Source of the DNA: Paraflavitalea sp. CAU 1676
GTDB lineage: Bacteria > Bacteroidota > Bacteroidia > Chitinophagales > Chitinophagaceae
Assembly: GCF_029223285.1 (NCBI RefSeq)
Contig: NZ_JARHUJ010000007.1
Span: forward strand, 372,001-436,000
DNA length: 64,000 nt
Direction of reading: 5' to 3'
Part shown: one piece after another, positions 18,214 through 26,834 of the stretch
Position numbering within the stretch: the first letter of the stretch is position 1
Layout of the letters: each line of letters opens with the position of its first letter
The notes under the pieces: model-generated
Seen by the model: only the letters and a program-made list of their open reading frames with translations
Told to the model about the DNA's origin: nothing
Database searches by the model: none
Translations under genes and position numbers: made by a program

Positions 18214-18873
18214 ATGAAACGATCATTTATAGTGTTGGGAATATCCCTGATGGGGTTGGCCACCTTACCCTCCTGCACCAAGAACCTGAAGGACGATGTC
18301 AACGACCTTCAGTCGCAGGTGGATTCCCTGAAAAAACGAAATGCGGCCTTAAGGGATCAGGCAAAAGCTACCCAAAACATTCTGGGGGCCGATGAGCCGA
18401 TCACCGCTACCACTACGTACAAAGATGCCTCTGGAGCCAACAAGGTGATCAAAGAAACCTATAGCTTTAAATCGGGCAATTATTCAACGCACTACATGGT
18501 GAAGAAAGACAATGGCCTGTATGAAGTATATATCGAACGATTCAGCGACGTGGAATGGTACGACGGAGCCTGGTGCTATTTTGACTATGATCCGGCAACT
18601 AAGACCATCTCGAACCAGGGAGGCGGTCATTATTGGAGACAACCCGATTATGACTATGCGTACTACAATGCTCCTTCGGGCACTGCCGGCTGTGAAGTTA
18701 CTATCAACCTGAAAAGTATCGATGTAACAACAGGCCAAATATCCGTCGACTTCAGCGCGGCTGCTACGGCCGCCTATACAACGAACAATTATAACTTCCC
18801 CAACCCGGGCCAGGCATGCGCCACCAACTTTTCTTTTGCCGGTAAGTTGAGCGTGCTGCAAAGAGGTTATTGA
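18214..18873 (+). CDS. Tandem coiled-coil lipoprotein, copy B2
   Basis: The 219-residue protein repeats the B type: signal MKRSFIVLGISLMGLATLPS (lipobox LPSC), coil (LKDDVNDLQSQVDSLKKRNA), 'DEPITATTTYKDASGA', core 'YIERFSDVEWYDGAWCYF' and the B-specific Cys in 'AGCEVTINLKSI'. An extra Cys is present inside the core (WCYF). It ends 'GKLSVLQRGY'. It lies 36 bases after A2 and is followed by a strong hairpin, making it the last gene of the cluster. Function unknown. Confidence 0.85.
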   Translation: MKRSFIVLGISLMGLATLPSCTKNLKDDVNDLQSQVDSLKKRNAALRDQAKATQNILGADEPITATTTYKDASGANKVIKETYSFKSGNYSTHYMVKKDNGLYEVYIERFSDVEWYDGAWCYFDYDPATKTISNQGGGHYWRQPDYDYAYYNAPSGTAGCEVTINLKSIDVTTGQISVDFSAAATAAYTTNNYNFPNPGQACATNFSFAGKLSVLQRGY

Positions 18874-18902
18874 TCAGCGTCTTTTATTTTAGAACGGTAA
18901 AC

Positions 18903-18934
18903 AGCGGCTGCATTGAGGGATCAATGTGGCCGCT
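18903..18934 (+). terminator. Rho-independent terminator after the lipoprotein cluster
   Basis: A 14-pair stem (AGCGGCTGCATTGA against TCAATGTGGCCGCT, two wobble pairs) with a GGGA loop is followed by TTGGCTTTT. It begins 30 bases after the stop of copy B2 and is well placed to end the four-gene transcript. Confidence 0.7.
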
Positions 18935-19132
18935 TGGCTTTTAGGACCCGTAATCGTGTAAAAATCCGACAGAAGTCATCCGGTGACGCCGGGGACCCCG
19001 TCCATCCCAAATCAACTCGCGCCAATTTTTGTTCACTTCGCGCAAACTTACATACACCTGACACCCCCATCGATCTGCCGTGCGCCTGCAATTGCTTCTT
19101 TTTGCATCCATAACAATAAAACCAACTAAGAC

Positions 19133-20920
19133 ATGAAGTCCCTTTACCTGGGTATAGTGCTACTGTTGTGCGGTCTGGTGCTGCACTCCTGTAGAAAAAA
19201 CGACAAGTTCAAGCCCACCCTCCAAATTGATAAATCAACCATCAACGTTACTGCGGAAGCTGGCAAAGCTTACCTGCAAGTGACCTCCAATACGGATTGG
19301 ACCATCACAGGCATGCCAGCATGGCTGGAAGTCAATCCTAAAACCGGTAAGGGAGATACACGCATAGAATTATCCTATCCAGTCAACGGCAATCCTGAAG
19401 CACGCGCCACCGCGCTTACCGTGAAAGCCGAGGGCGTTCTCAACAGCACGGTCGAATTTGCGCAAACGGGCACCAACCCTTCATTGCTGGCTGACAAAAA
19501 CACCTTATCTGTTACGGAAACTGGCAGCGAAGAAACGCTGGTCATCACCTCCAACGTAGCCTGGACCTTAAGCAGCATTCCATCCTGGATCGTTGCCGAT
19601 AAGACCAATGGACTGGCTGGTATTACAACGGTTAAGCTAACCATCGCCGCCAATGCGACCACTGCTCCCCGGAAATCAACCTTGAGCCTGATCAGTTCCT
19701 TTAATGGCGTAACACCCGTCAATATAGAGATCAACCAGGCACAGCCGCCGGTAACCATTAGCGCATTTACCACCTTTGGCAGGGGCGGTGACGAAGTCAC
19801 CATCGACGGCACAGGCTTTTCTGATGTTAAGGACAAGAATACTGTTACTATCAATGACAAAGCCGCTACCGTTACAGCAGCAACCACTACCAGGTTAAAA
19901 GTTACTGTTCCGCTAAAAGCAGGAACCGGTGTGATCAAAGTAAAAGTAGGAGAAAGAGAGATTGCTACACTCGCCAACTTCAATTACGAGTGGATATGGA
20001 TGGTCAGCGACTATGCAGGTACTGGTATTGCCGGTGTCTTCTTTAACAATCCCACCGGTGTAGCAGTAGATACGGAGGGCACGGTATATGTGGCCGACCA
20101 GAATGCTCACGCCATCTACAAGCTGACGCCCAATGCAGGAGGAACTGCAACCGGCGCATTATTTGCTGGCGATGCAGGCCTTGCGCCCGGGCTAGTGGAT
20201 GGCCAGGGTACCAGTGCCCGTTTCAGCCTGCCCACGAAATTAGCTGTCGACGAGGCAGGGAATGTATATGTAGCAGACGCGGATAATAACCGCATCCGCA
20301 AGATCACCAAGGGCGGATTGGTATCTACCATCCCGATTACGATCGATAGACCACAGGGCGTTGTTGTACTATCCAATGGTTATATATATGCAACAGAAGG
20401 CACCAACAATCGCGTTATGCAAATCACCAATACCAATGTAGTATCGGTTTATGCGCATAACAATGCAAGTGTACCGAATTTCCAGGGACCGATGGGTATC
20501 GCCACCGACGGCACCAAAGCTTTGTATATCGCCAGTAACTATAACAACAAGATCGGAGTAGCCTATCTGCCAAAAGATGGCGGCTGGTCATGGGGCACCC
20601 TCGCAGGCACCGGCGCCAACGGCAACGATAACGGTGCTGGCGCAACAGCAACGTTCGATGGTCCCAGAGACATAGCAGCAGACCAACATGGCAACATTTA
20701 CGTAGCCGACAATGCCAACCATATGATCAGGAAGATCAACATCAACAATGCCGACGTTACTGTATCGTCCTTTGGCGGAAGCAGCAACGGACAGACCAAT
20801 GGGCCATTGATGGCAGCCACTTTTAGCTACCCGCAAGGCATCACCGTTTCGAAAGATGGAACAACCATGTATGTATGTGATATGGGGTCAAAGAAGATCA
20901 GAAAGATAGCTTATCAATAA
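19133..20920 (+). CDS. BACON-BACON-IPT-NHL surface lipoprotein
   Basis: The 595-residue protein starts with lipobox LHSC (signal MKSLYLGIVLLLCGLVL). Two BACON-type domains follow at about 30-115 and 117-205 (each with 'TSNTDWTITGMPAWLEV' or 'TSNVAWTLSSIPSWIVA'), then an IPT/TIG domain at about 208-285 (GDEVTIDGTGFSDVKDKNTV) and a C-terminal NHL propeller with repeated 'GNVYVADADNNRIRKI' strands. BACON domains are thought to bind carbohydrate or mucin-like ligands; the propeller probably binds a ligand too. No catalytic motif is seen. It is a lone gene between the lipoprotein cluster and a convergent GNAT gene, ended by a shared terminator. Confidence 0.9.
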   Translation: MKSLYLGIVLLLCGLVLHSCRKNDKFKPTLQIDKSTINVTAEAGKAYLQVTSNTDWTITGMPAWLEVNPKTGKGDTRIELSYPVNGNPEARATALTVKAEGVLNSTVEFAQTGTNPSLLADKNTLSVTETGSEETLVITSNVAWTLSSIPSWIVADKTNGLAGITTVKLTIAANATTAPRKSTLSLISSFNGVTPVNIEINQAQPPVTISAFTTFGRGGDEVTIDGTGFSDVKDKNTVTINDKAATVTAATTTRLKVTVPLKAGTGVIKVKVGEREIATLANFNYEWIWMVSDYAGTGIAGVFFNNPTGVAVDTEGTVYVADQNAHAIYKLTPNAGGTATGALFAGDAGLAPGLVDGQGTSARFSLPTKLAVDEAGNVYVADADNNRIRKITKGGLVSTIPITIDRPQGVVVLSNGYIYATEGTNNRVMQITNTNVVSVYAHNNASVPNFQGPMGIATDGTKALYIASNYNNKIGVAYLPKDGGWSWGTLAGTGANGNDNGAGATATFDGPRDIAADQHGNIYVADNANHMIRKININNADVTVSSFGGSSNGQTNGPLMAATFSYPQGITVSKDGTTMYVCDMGSKKIRKIAYQ

Positions 20921-20962
20921 GCGCGCATTGCATTTATGTGAAAACCCACGCCCTGTTGATAT

Positions 20963-20989
20963 GCCCTCAAGAGCCCGGCTTTTGGGGGC
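20963..20989. terminator. Shared terminator between convergent genes
   Basis: A stem of up to 13 pairs (GCCCTCAAGAGCC with GGCTTTTGGGGGC, two wobbles) is followed by TTTCTTTT on the plus strand. It lies between the plus-strand gene ending at 20920 and the minus-strand gene ending at 20996 and could serve the plus strand best. Confidence 0.65.
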
Positions 20990-20995
20990 TTTCTT

Positions 20996-21478
20996 TTACG
21001 CTACCACGTACGACATCATTACTTCATCCACAAACCGACCTTCGCTTTTGAGGTGGGTATATTTGCGTAGTACCCCCTCTTGCTGAAAGCCGGCTTTTTC
21101 ATACAGGCGAATGGCCTTTTCATTGCCTGTATAGGTACTCAATTCAATGCGCAAAAATCCTTTTTCTTTACAGAGCGCAATGATCTCCTCCATCATTTTG
21201 CCGCCTAGTCCCCTCCCCATCAGGGTTGGCTCTACCGCCAATCCACCAACATATACGATGTGGGCACTACGGTGAGTGGCGGGGATCAGCTTGAACATGC
21301 CTGCAGGGACAGCGTCCTGCTCATAGATATAAATAATATTCTTAAGCAGTAAGTCACCAAAGATCGGCTTGAATGTTTCTTCATCCATGAGTTCGTACAA
21401 CAAGAATGGATTGGTGGCGGGGTGCATGTAGAGGCGATAAATGAAATCGAAGTCCTGCTCGCGGATAAGTCGGGTCAT
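20996..21478 (-). CDS. GNAT-family N-acetyltransferase
   Basis: ATG 21478 gives 160 residues (MTRLIREQDFDFIYRLYMHP). The acetyl-CoA site is seen as 'LAVEPTLMGRGLGGKMMEEI' near 80, with 'RGLGGK' filling the pyrophosphate loop, and the family C-terminal 'NEKAIRLYEKAGFQQEG' is intact. The open frame extends to 21526, but that adds residues without a start context. The substrate cannot be inferred. A TAGTTTTG -7 element lies 26 bases upstream. Confidence 0.88.
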   Translation of the reverse strand: MTRLIREQDFDFIYRLYMHPATNPFLLYELMDEETFKPIFGDLLLKNIIYIYEQDAVPAGMFKLIPATHRSAHIVYVGGLAVEPTLMGRGLGGKMMEEIIALCKEKGFLRIELSTYTGNEKAIRLYEKAGFQQEGVLRKYTHLKSEGRFVDEVMMSYVVA

Positions 21479-21504
21479 TTGTTTTTCTTTTGGCTTTGAG
21501 AAAG

Positions 21505-21512
21505 CAAAACTA
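21505..21512 (-). promoter_or_regulatory. -7 element for the GNAT gene
   Basis: On the minus strand the octamer TAGTTTTG fits TAnnTTTG. The expected -33 TTG is not at the usual distance, so this is a half match. A start site about 20 bases before the ATG at 21478 would follow. Confidence 0.35.
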
Positions 21513-21648
21513 CTGTATTTGAGCAATTCGCCGGCTCTGCCGTCTATACCCTTATGCGGGGATCGCTTTTATACTACAGAAGGATAGAATTATACATTGA
21601 CCGCAGGCGCCATACCCACCAACTTTGGGGTTTCAAACTACTACTAAT

Positions 21649-21894
21649 ATGGATGCTATCGAACTGGTGCCGGGCAACAGCCTCATCACCAAAACTCCGG
21701 AGGAGGGCCGGCACCTGGCCATCAAAATGTCCAGACTCATTATCAAAATAACTCAGCCGGATGCTGCCATGCGGGAAAAACTGCGGCCACGGTACGCAGA
21801 GGATGCTGCCATGCTTATTTCGATCGGACAAACCGTGGCCATGGAATTTGCCACAATAGCGGCTGCCAATAATTACTGGCGGAATACTCAGTAA
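21649..21894 (+). CDS. Small hypothetical protein
   Basis: ATG 21649 gives 81 residues (MDAIELVPGNSLITKTPEEG) with a hydrophilic, helix-friendly composition and a repeated AAAN ending, but no signal peptide or known domain. It lies between two minus-strand genes and ends 6 bases before the TonB receptor gene. The balanced composition makes it likely to be real; it could still be chance. Confidence 0.5.
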   Translation: MDAIELVPGNSLITKTPEEGRHLAIKMSRLIIKITQPDAAMREKLRPRYAEDAAMLISIGQTVAMEFATIAAANNYWRNTQ

Positions 21895-21900
21895 GCAGGT

Positions 21901-24465
21901 CTACAATACTTTGCAGGTAAGGGTACAGTAGTAGAGACCTTTGATGGATGGTCCGCCTGCAAAACTGTAATAATAAGTGTTGAAGAGATTGGAAGCTCCC
22001 ACCTTTACGCCCCAGTTGTCTTTGATCGGGTGGTATTGCACCTGCGCATCGACCGTATTGTGTGGAGGAAGCCATTCCGTAGCCAGTGAAGAAACCCAAA
22101 GATACCTGCTCTGCCAGCGAAAGTTTGCCTGAAATCCGAAGCGCGACCACAGGTGGGGGTTTCCGATATACAAGTTGTACATCCATTTCGGCGTATTGTA
22201 CCCGTCTTCCAGTCCGTCATTCCGTGTAGTGCGATCCAATCGGGAAAGGGTTACATTACCGCCCACTGTGTAGGCACGGTAAAAATTCCATGAAACACCC
22301 ATGGTGGTGGCAAAATTATAACAAACGGTCTTCGAGTTGGTCCAGAGGCGATACCTGTCCTGCTTTTGCCGGTCGTTCATATAGAACAACAAACTATCGG
22401 GCACAGTGGCTTTGGGTATGTTGGCCTCTATCTGCGCCATCAGGTGGTGATAAACATTGTAATAGAAGTCTACATCCATGATCAACCTGTTCTTTAGCAG
22501 GCTGGCGCGGTAGCCTGCTTCGATGCCATGGATCTCTTCGGGCCTGATATATGTGTAGCTATTCCTGACCAGCAGTGCCTGGTTTTTCACCACCGCCTGC
22601 GCTACCGTGAGGCCATTGGTATTGACGTCTTTTGTATTGGCCGCCTGGAAAGCATCGACCGATGCGCGGAGGTAACTATTCTCAAAGATACCATTCGACA
22701 TCACCGGCAAACCTCCCACCCTTTTTACGCCACCGCTGTTGATATTGGAAAATGCCTCGAACAAACTGGGGAAACGATACCCCTGCTGCAAGGCCAGGCG
22801 GAAATTGTGCTGCTGTACAGGTGAATATACCATCGACAGCCGCGGATTAAGCCTCGCTTCGAAGTATTGGTTCTTATCGACCCTCAACACAGCATTGATC
22901 TTCAGGCTTTGACCAAAGAAGTATTTGGTGGCCTGTATAAAACCGCCTGCTTTCCGGTAGTGAAGGTTGGAGCCTTGCTTGACGGGGTTGATAAAATAAT
23001 TTCCATCAGGCACCACGATATACTCCCTGTAATCGGCCCCATACAGGAGAGATAGTTTGTGCCTGGTATTGAGCTTCTTGAAAAGGTCGTCGGTAAGCGT
23101 ATGTTGCACTTCTGCATGCACCATCGATGCCTTCACGCGAAGCGCCGCTCCCTGGTCCCAGTTGTTGATATCCCGCAGGCGATCAATAATAGCAGCTGTT
23201 TCCGCCGTATTGGGCTGCGGCCTGCCTTTGTCGGCAAAACTTCTTGCCGCCTCCATAGCAGCCGGCACCGTGCTCCCACCGGATACCGAGGTTTTGTATT
23301 GCCTGGAGAAGTCGGCGAACCAATCATTATCACTTTTGAACTGCCGGTCTATATTTTCCGCCATGGAACGGATATTGTACGAATCGCCGGTATTCTCGCT
23401 ATTAATATATGCCCTGAATTGAACGCTGCGCGTACTCAGGGTGAGACTGTGCTGGCTGGTGATATAATTATCCAGGCGAAAGCGGTTGGTGCGTTGGTAA
23501 ATGGTATTGCTGCGCGCAATACGGAATGTGTAAGATAGTTGAACGTGAGCTGAAGGCCGGTAAGCCATGGTGAGGTCTCCCTTGATATTATCCAGGTCAT
23601 AACTGGCCATATCCCTTTCTGCATAACCGGTGCGGCTTACCACATATTGCTTACCACCCAGGGTAAGCGTACGCCGGTTGGATGCTTCATCTCCATAAAC
23701 ATTCACCAGGTCCTTTCCCGGATTTTGATGTACGGTAAGCCCCGTAGACAGGTTGGCCAGCTCATTGAGATCGGTGAGGTCATTGGCTACCCAATCGTAC
23801 CCCCGCGAATACGTACTATTCACTTTAATAGCAAATTTGTTGTTCCAGGCTTTGGCCCAGCGCAGGGAAGATTCGATAAAGAGAGCGGGATCGTGCAGAT
23901 CACTACTTACATGGTTGACACCTGTTTTTTGCATCACCGTCAAACCCTGGTAAAGGAATGGATCCTTCACTATAAAATTAGCGGTTCCGTTGATCGCATT
24001 CATGCCGTAAAGGGCAGATGCCATGCCAGGCAATACCTCAACTCGCAGAATATCCAGATCCCCGGGCCCCAGCGCATTGGCCATCGGGGCGCCGATATGG
24101 GGCGCCTGTATATCCATACCATCCACCATCTGCACAAAACGTACATTGGTGGTATTCGTAAAGCCACGGGCATTGATGACCTTGAAGCCAAGGCTGGGAG
24201 TGATCAGCTGGATCCCTTTGATATTCTCTATGGCATCGAAGAAGGAAGGCTGGGATGAGTGCCGGATGGCACGCAGATCAAGGTGTTCAATGGTTACCGG
24301 CGCCTGCATGATCTTTTCACCAACGCGGGAAGCAGACACGACTACTGCCGATAAGTTCTCCGCACTATCCTTTTTCGGCTGGGCCGGCTGGGCATGTGCA
24401 GATTGCCCCCGAACTATAAGCATGACGAGGGTGTATGCAATTAGTTTGCAGTTAGTGATGTTCAT
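21901..24465 (-). CDS. TonB-dependent outer membrane receptor
   Basis: The 854-residue product has a signal peptide (about 26 residues, ending SAHAQ), the TonB-box region 'LSAVVVSASRVGEKIMQAPV', a plug at about 45-165 with 'INARGFTNTTNVRFVQMVDG' and 'VLPGMASALYGMNAINGTAN', and a barrel whose last strand ends 'GLYYCTLTCKVL'. It lacks the carboxypeptidase-like N-domain of SusC proteins, so it belongs to the classical receptor class. The substrate is not evident. A perfect Bacteroidota promoter lies just upstream. The lipoprotein gene in front (24545-25423) is separately delimited by a hairpin. Confidence 0.92.
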   Translation of the reverse strand: MNITNCKLIAYTLVMLIVRGQSAHAQPAQPKKDSAENLSAVVVSASRVGEKIMQAPVTIEHLDLRAIRHSSQPSFFDAIENIKGIQLITPSLGFKVINARGFTNTTNVRFVQMVDGMDIQAPHIGAPMANALGPGDLDILRVEVLPGMASALYGMNAINGTANFIVKDPFLYQGLTVMQKTGVNHVSSDLHDPALFIESSLRWAKAWNNKFAIKVNSTYSRGYDWVANDLTDLNELANLSTGLTVHQNPGKDLVNVYGDEASNRRTLTLGGKQYVVSRTGYAERDMASYDLDNIKGDLTMAYRPSAHVQLSYTFRIARSNTIYQRTNRFRLDNYITSQHSLTLSTRSVQFRAYINSENTGDSYNIRSMAENIDRQFKSDNDWFADFSRQYKTSVSGGSTVPAAMEAARSFADKGRPQPNTAETAAIIDRLRDINNWDQGAALRVKASMVHAEVQHTLTDDLFKKLNTRHKLSLLYGADYREYIVVPDGNYFINPVKQGSNLHYRKAGGFIQATKYFFGQSLKINAVLRVDKNQYFEARLNPRLSMVYSPVQQHNFRLALQQGYRFPSLFEAFSNINSGGVKRVGGLPVMSNGIFENSYLRASVDAFQAANTKDVNTNGLTVAQAVVKNQALLVRNSYTYIRPEEIHGIEAGYRASLLKNRLIMDVDFYYNVYHHLMAQIEANIPKATVPDSLLFYMNDRQKQDRYRLWTNSKTVCYNFATTMGVSWNFYRAYTVGGNVTLSRLDRTTRNDGLEDGYNTPKWMYNLYIGNPHLWSRFGFQANFRWQSRYLWVSSLATEWLPPHNTVDAQVQYHPIKDNWGVKVGASNLFNTYYYSFAGGPSIKGLYYCTLTCKVL

Positions 24466-24484
24466 GAATCGCCTTTTCCTACGA

Positions 24485-24514
24485 CAAATCTAATCATTCT
24501 GCAGACTTTCGCAA
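24485..24514 (-). promoter_or_regulatory. Full Bacteroidota promoter of the TonB receptor
   Basis: On the minus strand, TTG (24514-24512) is followed after exactly 19 bases by TAGATTTG (24492-24485), matching the TTG-N19-TAnnTTTG consensus of the primary Bacteroidota sigma factor without a mismatch. Transcription would start near 24478, leaving a leader of about 13 bases before the ATG at 24465. Confidence 0.8.
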
Positions 24515-24534
24515 CCTGCCTCTCCTGCGCCCGG

Positions 24535-24557
24535 CGCTAACCCCTTATGGGTTAGCG
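24535..24557 (-). terminator. Hairpin over the stop codon of the Lipoprotein_15 gene
   Basis: CGCTAACCC and GGGTTAGCG form a nine-pair stem with a five-base loop. The stop codon TAA (24545-24547) is inside it. No U tract follows on the minus strand, so it may be a weak terminator or an attenuating structure between the lipoprotein and the receptor promoter. Confidence 0.5.
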
Positions 24558-25423
24558 GCAGCGATGTCCTTTCTTCCTACAGGCCATATGCCCGGCGTTG
24601 GGAATGAAACGCCTTTCGTGGCGCCCGGCACACTATTGTCCTGACCGAATCCATACAATGGCCAGCCCTTATAAGTGAGTTGCTTTTTACCAAACACCAC
24701 AATAGATCCAAACAGCGTTTTGTCCAGCACCGACGGCACTACTACCTTATCTGTTTCATAAATAGGCCATACGCCGTTGTTGGAGAAATCGGCCTTGGTG
24801 AAGGAATTGACGTTTTGTTTATCCTTGCTGAAGGTGTACAAGGTTACACCTTTACTATCGGTGAAATAAACCGTTTTACCCGTTCCTTCAGTAAAATTGG
24901 CAAGGTAGTTTTTACCATCGGCTCCTACCAGCTGCGCATTGCTCAGCATCACCGAATAATCGGGCTTAGCAACATACCAGTTACCACCAAAGCCTTCGCC
25001 TTTCACTTCACCGGCAGCTTCGGGTGTATTGGCGCCGTTCGCCAACGGCGCGTAATAATACAACGGACGTCCCTTATAGATCAACTGGGCTTTGCCGCTA
25101 CCGGTAGTGCCGGTTGTAAAATCACTCAGCGTAAGCCCTGCACCCAATTTATCGGCACTCAGCGTAGCGTTGAATACCGGCCACAATGCTTCGCACCCAC
25201 CCGTGCAGGTATTTGCACCAGTTGCATCACTCGCAAAAAAGTAAAGCGACCTGCCATCCTTGTCCACCAGCATATTGCCCAGTGTGGCATGAGCCTTCAA
25301 TTGCACTTCCAATACAGGTTGCGGATCCTTGTCATCTTTCTTGCAACCGATAACACCCATTGTCAATGAAAATCCCATAAGGGCAGCCTTCAAAAGCCTT
25401 TGCCCATTCAGTACTTTTGTCAT
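24545..25423 (-). CDS. Lipoprotein with two Lipoprotein_15-type repeats
   Basis: The 292-residue product has a lipobox GVIGC (MTKVLNGQRLLKAALMGFSL leader). Residues about 45-165 hold a 'secreted repeat of unknown function' module (PF03640-like): 'LGNMLVDKDGRSLYFFASD', 'TCTGGCEALWPVF' and later 'QLIYKGRPLYYYAP'. Residues about 175-290 hold a second copy: 'GKTVYFTDSKGVTLYTFSKD', 'NNGVWPIYETDK' and 'KQLTYKGWPLYGFGQD'. The Cys-x-Gly-Gly-Cys pair of the first copy is lost in the second. This family is widespread in extracytoplasmic proteins but has no accepted function. It precedes the TonB receptor gene on the same strand, so a common ligand (metal, haem or redox compound) is a possibility, not evidence. 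Confidence 0.85.
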   Translation of the reverse strand: MTKVLNGQRLLKAALMGFSLTMGVIGCKKDDKDPQPVLEVQLKAHATLGNMLVDKDGRSLYFFASDATGANTCTGGCEALWPVFNATLSADKLGAGLTLSDFTTGTTGSGKAQLIYKGRPLYYYAPLANGANTPEAAGEVKGEGFGGNWYVAKPDYSVMLSNAQLVGADGKNYLANFTEGTGKTVYFTDSKGVTLYTFSKDKQNVNSFTKADFSNNGVWPIYETDKVVVPSVLDKTLFGSIVVFGKKQLTYKGWPLYGFGQDNSVPGATKGVSFPTPGIWPVGRKDIAAANP

Positions 25424-25463
25424 GTTTAATAGTTTTGATGTACACCAATAAAACTCCAGGCAC

Positions 25464-25479
25464 TAAAACAGCTGTTTTA
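25464..25479. promoter_or_regulatory. Perfect 16-base palindrome before the Lipoprotein_15 gene
   Basis: TAAAACAGCTGTTTTA is fully self-complementary and lies 41 bases upstream of the minus-strand start at 25423. A shorter inverted repeat (CCTTAC/GTAAGG) lies at 25494-25511. The palindrome is a good candidate for the operator of a dimeric regulator that controls the lipoprotein gene. Confidence 0.5.
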
Positions 25480-25616
25480 ATTCTATCAGTTGACCTTACC
25501 TGGAAGTAAGGCCTATAGCATCCGGTAAATGAGTACGTGGAATTGAATAAAACCAGGAAACCAGGGTACCTGGGAGAGTTTTATGCTAACATAATACCCG
25601 GGCAGCAAGGAAAAGG

Positions 25617-25646
25617 TTGCCTCACGGTAGATTTTTTTTACATTCG
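25617..25646 (+). promoter_or_regulatory. Bacteroidota-type promoter of the SGNH hydrolase
   Basis: TTG (25617-25619), a 19-base spacer and TACATTCG (25639-25646) match TTG-N19-TAnnTTTG with one mismatch in the -7 element. Predicted start near 25653, about 48 bases before the ATG at 25701. Confidence 0.6.
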
Positions 25647-25700
25647 CACCTATCAATTCGGGCTGCCAGCCTTTCCAATGCCTGACTACATCAGAACACC

Positions 25701-26807
25701 ATGAACCAATTCATCAAACGCCTGCCATTCATCGTCATGCTTTGCTGCTGCCTTCATTCATCCTTTGCCCAGCATGAACCCCGGTATGTAGATGCGTCGT
25801 CGCTGCTCATCGTTGGTAAAGCAAAAACAACCGACTCTGTCTACCGGCGTATCGACAGCATTGACCGAAGCCCCATGCCAGACGCCGTTAAAAGGCTGGC
25901 ACAGCAAAGCGCGGGGATTGCCATACTCTTCGAAACCAATTCTACCAGTATCCGCACACAGTGGAAGTTGGATGGCGAAGTGCACATGTCCAATATGACT
26001 CCAATAGGTCACAGCGGCCTTGACCTATATTGCCTGAAGGATGGGCAATGGCAATTTGTAAGTGTGGGAAGGCCGGGTACAGGAACCCAGCAATCACAGC
26101 TGATCGTGGGTAATATGGATAGTTCGCTGAAACAATTCATGCTCTACCTGCCCCTCTACAATGGCATGAGCGCTCTGCAAATTGGTATTGACGGGCAAGC
26201 AACTATTCAAAAACCAGCGAAGCCTGGCATCAATCAGTCAAGGAGAGTGGTGGTGTATGGCTCCAGTGTAGTACAGGGTGCTTCAGCGGGCAGACCCGGC
26301 ATGGCCTATCCAGCTATTTTGCAGCGCAGAACAGGAATGGATGTGATCAACCTTGGTTTCAGCGGCAGTGCCAAAATGGAGCCGGAACTGGCCACCTACC
26401 TCGCCACCGTGCCGGCAGATTGTTATGTACTTGATTGCATTCCCAATCCCTCACCGGAACAGATCAGGGAACGCTCCTACCCTTTCATAAAATCACTGCG
26501 GGAAAAGCAGCCATCTACACCGATTGTTATCGTTGAAACAATCTTTCGGCAGAACGGCCTGTGGGACCGCAAAATAGGAGAAACAGTGCGCCAACAAAAT
26601 GAAGCCATCAAAACTACCTACGAGCGATTGAAAGCGGAAGGCATGAAGGATCTCTACTACATTCAATCGTCGCAACTGATCGGAGAAGATCACGAAGCAA
26701 CAATCGATGGCATTCACCTCACCGACCTGGGCTTTATGCGGATTGCCGATGCCATTTTACCCGTTATTAAGAAAGCATTGGCCGCAAAACCGAAAAAAAC
26801 TCATTAG
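25701..26807 (+). CDS. Secreted SGNH/GDSL-type hydrolase
   Basis: The 368-residue product has a signal peptide (MNQFIKRLPFIVMLCCCLHS) and two parts: an N-terminal beta domain at about 25-175 and an SGNH hydrolase domain from about 180. Catalytic blocks: 'VVVYGSSVVQGASAG' (nucleophile Ser in GSS, about 188), 'INLGFSGSAKM' (Gly block, about 217), 'DCIPNPSPE' (Asn block, about 249) and near the end 'IDGIHLTDLGF' (Asp-x-x-His). It is an esterase acting on carbohydrate acetyl esters or lipids, location periplasm or surface. It is transcribed alone, from the promoter at 25617-25646, and converges with the next gene. Confidence 0.88.
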   Translation: MNQFIKRLPFIVMLCCCLHSSFAQHEPRYVDASSLLIVGKAKTTDSVYRRIDSIDRSPMPDAVKRLAQQSAGIAILFETNSTSIRTQWKLDGEVHMSNMTPIGHSGLDLYCLKDGQWQFVSVGRPGTGTQQSQLIVGNMDSSLKQFMLYLPLYNGMSALQIGIDGQATIQKPAKPGINQSRRVVVYGSSVVQGASAGRPGMAYPAILQRRTGMDVINLGFSGSAKMEPELATYLATVPADCYVLDCIPNPSPEQIRERSYPFIKSLREKQPSTPIVIVETIFRQNGLWDRKIGETVRQQNEAIKTTYERLKAEGMKDLYYIQSSQLIGEDHEATIDGIHLTDLGFMRIADAILPVIKKALAAKPKKTH

Positions 26808-26834
26808 GCTTATCACTAAACAACGGCCTTTTCG

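Larger units (their letters stand above)
16052..18873 (+). repeat. Tandem duplication of a two-gene lipoprotein unit (A-B-A-B)
   Basis: Genes 1 and 3 share A-type features and genes 2 and 4 share B-type features, while all four share the signal-coil-core plan. This order needs an old A/B gene duplication followed by later duplication of the A-B pair. Spacings of 64, 52 and 36 bases and a single terminator after the last copy suggest a single operon. Confidence 0.8.

Noticed and set aside
24466-24545. Riboswitch upstream of the TonB receptor
   Set aside because: The space between promoter and ATG is only about 13 bases, too short; the hairpin at 24535-24557 belongs to the preceding gene's 3' end.
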